NCBI GenBank assembly: GCA_025454425.1
Contig: JALOOL010000010.1
Location: 1-51,971, forward strand
Direction: 5' to 3'
Origin: Hydrococcus sp. Prado102
GTDB lineage: Bacteria > Cyanobacteriota > Cyanobacteriia > Cyanobacteriales > Microcystaceae
Length of the DNA: 51,971 bases
Positions 50,954-51,971 of the stretch are shown here, in pieces (position 1 is the stretch's first letter; every line of letters begins with the position of its first letter). The notes beneath the pieces were generated by a model. That model had not been told where the DNA came from, did no database searches, and worked only from the letters and a program-made list of their open reading frames with translations. The translations under genes were made by a program, and so were the position numbers.

Positions 50954-51763
50954 ATGAAGCGTTGGATTCTGAGTTTAGTGTGTTTGCTGTTGATTTTGGG
51001 ATGGACTGTACCAGCTATGGCACAAGAAACACAAAGTCCCAGCTACACAGAAGAACAGCTAGTTAAAGGCGACGCAATCGCTAAAAAAGCCTTTGAAGCG
51101 ACAGAAAAAGGAGATTTTACAGGCTCAGAAGCCTATTGGTCGCAACTAATCGAATCGTTTCCCGACAATCCAGCAGCTTGGAGCAATCGAGGCAATACTC
51201 GCGTCAGTCAGAACAAATTAGATGCAGCGATCGCAGATTTCAATCGAGCGATCGAACTTGCTCCCAATTCTCCCGATCCATATCTCAATCGCGGCGCAGC
51301 TTTGGAAGGAAAAGGGAAATATGAAGAAGCGATCGCAGATTACGATCGCGTCCTTGCGATCGCTCCCGACGATGCTATGGCATATAATAATCGAGGCAAT
51401 GCCAAAGGCGGACTCGGACAGTGGCAAGAAGCTTTAGCCGATTACCAAAAAGCAAGCGAATTAGCTCCTAACTTCGCCTTTGCCCGTGCTAATGAAGCGT
51501 TAGCGCTTTATGAAATCGGAAAAAAAGAAGAATCCTTGCGATCGATCCGCAACTTAGTTCGCAAATATCCCATGTTTCCCGATATGAGAGCCGCCCTAAC
51601 CGTCGTTCTTTGGGACAGGGGACAGCAAGGAGAAGCAGAGAGTAACTGGGTAGCAACCGTTGGGATGGATAATCGCTATCAAGATATCAAATGGGTAAAA
51701 GATATCCGTCGCTGGCCTCCCCAGATGATAGCAGCCTTAGATAAATTTTTGAATTTAAAGTGA
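50954..51763 (+). CDS. Exported TPR-repeat protein
   Basis: 269 residues. A signal peptide ends at AMAQE (about residue 23), so a periplasmic or thylakoid-lumen location is expected. Four TPR units run from about 70 to 205, with typical W/Y-x-N-R-G-N pieces (AWSNRGNTRVSQNKLDAAIA, YLNRGAALEGKGKYEEAIAD, YNNRGNAKGGLGQWQEALAD). The C-terminal part (MRAALTVVLWDRGQQGEAES, then WPPQMIAAL) is conserved in a cyanobacterial and plastid lumen TPR group. Its partner is unknown. Confidence 0.9.
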   Translation: MKRWILSLVCLLLILGWTVPAMAQETQSPSYTEEQLVKGDAIAKKAFEATEKGDFTGSEAYWSQLIESFPDNPAAWSNRGNTRVSQNKLDAAIADFNRAIELAPNSPDPYLNRGAALEGKGKYEEAIADYDRVLAIAPDDAMAYNNRGNAKGGLGQWQEALADYQKASELAPNFAFARANEALALYEIGKKEESLRSIRNLVRKYPMFPDMRAALTVVLWDRGQQGEAESNWVATVGMDNRYQDIKWVKDIRRWPPQMIAALDKFLNLK

Positions 51764-51777
51764 CATATTAAATTTAA

Positions 51778-51804
51778 GTAGGGACGAATGGCATTCGCCC
51801 CTAC
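51778..51804. repeat. gaatggcattcgcccc palindrome
   Basis: Imperfect palindrome with arms gtaggg-cgaatg / cattcg-ccctac, located in the spacer between the TPR and Nudix genes. Related copies lie at 32125-32152 and about 33880-33906. Confidence 0.65.
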
Positions 51805-51806
51805 TA

Positions 51807-51971
51807 TTAGACGATACGAGGACGAATTCCATAGTTTCGATAATGCCAATAATCTTGAAGAATTTTGTCGTGATCGAAACAAAGATTTTTTGGCGTATCC
51901 CAGAGGTAGAAAATTCCGAGATTTTTAGCGTCGTCTGCTGCTTGTGGTTCGCCGCTTGCAGTAGCGATAAA
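51807..51971 (-). CDS. C-terminal fragment of a Nudix hydrolase
   Basis: 54 residues enter from the window edge and end at TAA (51807-51809). GEPQAADDAKNLGIFYL and CFDHDKILQDYWHYRNYGIR match the C-terminal part of Nudix hydrolases (the DDA and FDH-x-x-I-L blocks). The catalytic Nudix box lies outside the window, so substrate is unknown. It is convergent with the TPR gene. Confidence 0.75.
   Translation of the reverse strand, partial: FIATASGEPQAADDAKNLGIFYLWDTPKNLCFDHDKILQDYWHYRNYGIRPRIV

Overview
The window is cyanobacterial chromosomal DNA. It carries a complete kaiA-kaiB-kaiC clock cluster, ndhK of the photosynthetic NDH-1 complex, a SufR-type regulator, a TamB/TIC236-like protein, very frequent gcgatcgc (HIP1) octamers, and intergenic short tandem repeats of the kind common in larger-genome cyanobacteria. 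Moderate GC, many dispersed palindromes and an IS200/IS605 element point away from marine picocyanobacteria. I do not assign a genus.

Layout. 1-4.5 kb: a membrane-protein tail, an aldo/keto reductase, a WD40 lipoprotein-like or secreted protein, a membrane protein and a solitary ndhK. 4.9-6.7 kb: an IS605-type element with an intact tnpA, a frameshifted tnpB and an in-frame palindrome inside tnpB. 6.85-12.7 kb: a CBS-PAS hybrid histidine kinase divergent from kaiABC. 12.8-23.7 kb: mostly housekeeping and stress genes. These include a GNAT acetyltransferase, an HMCES/YedK DNA-protein crosslink protein with a LexA-like box, a methyltransferase, a TIGR04282 glycosyltransferase, a GntR-VOC-HAD operon with a candidate operator, an amidase-like anchored protein, trpB, DUF362 and SpoIID. 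24.3-30.6 kb: an amino-acid catabolism cluster (SDR threonine dehydrogenase, KBL, an unrecognised 430-residue protein, tryptophanase, aminotransferase). 31.3-33.4 kb: a 2OG-Fe dioxygenase behind an AT-rich leader full of inverted repeats, then a class V PLP enzyme. 33.9-35.4 kb: tRNA-Arg(UCU), a ribbon-helix-helix protein and an HNH nuclease preceded by a structured leader with an intrinsic terminator. 36.1-37.7 kb: two TM2-domain membrane proteins, one fused to a HEPN-like domain. 38.4-41.0 kb: sufR, rsmB and a TerB-like gene. 41.1-43.6 kb: a compact PATAN / small GTPase / roadblock / V4R-like operon. 44-51.9 kb: TamB-like, TVP38, TPR protein and a Nudix tail.

How genes may work together. 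kaiABC form the oscillator, and the divergent kinase is a positional candidate for clock-linked signalling. Threonine dehydrogenase plus KBL would convert threonine to glycine and acetyl-CoA; tryptophanase and the aminotransferase extend the cluster to other amino acids. The GTPase/roadblock/PATAN/V4R set looks like an MglA/MglB-type switch with its own input modules. The least explained and most interesting places are that operon, the HEPN-TM2 pair, the structured leader before the HNH gene, and the 430-residue protein in the amino-acid cluster. No CRISPR array, rRNA or prophage was seen. All assignments come from reading the sequence and from memory of families; no searches were run.
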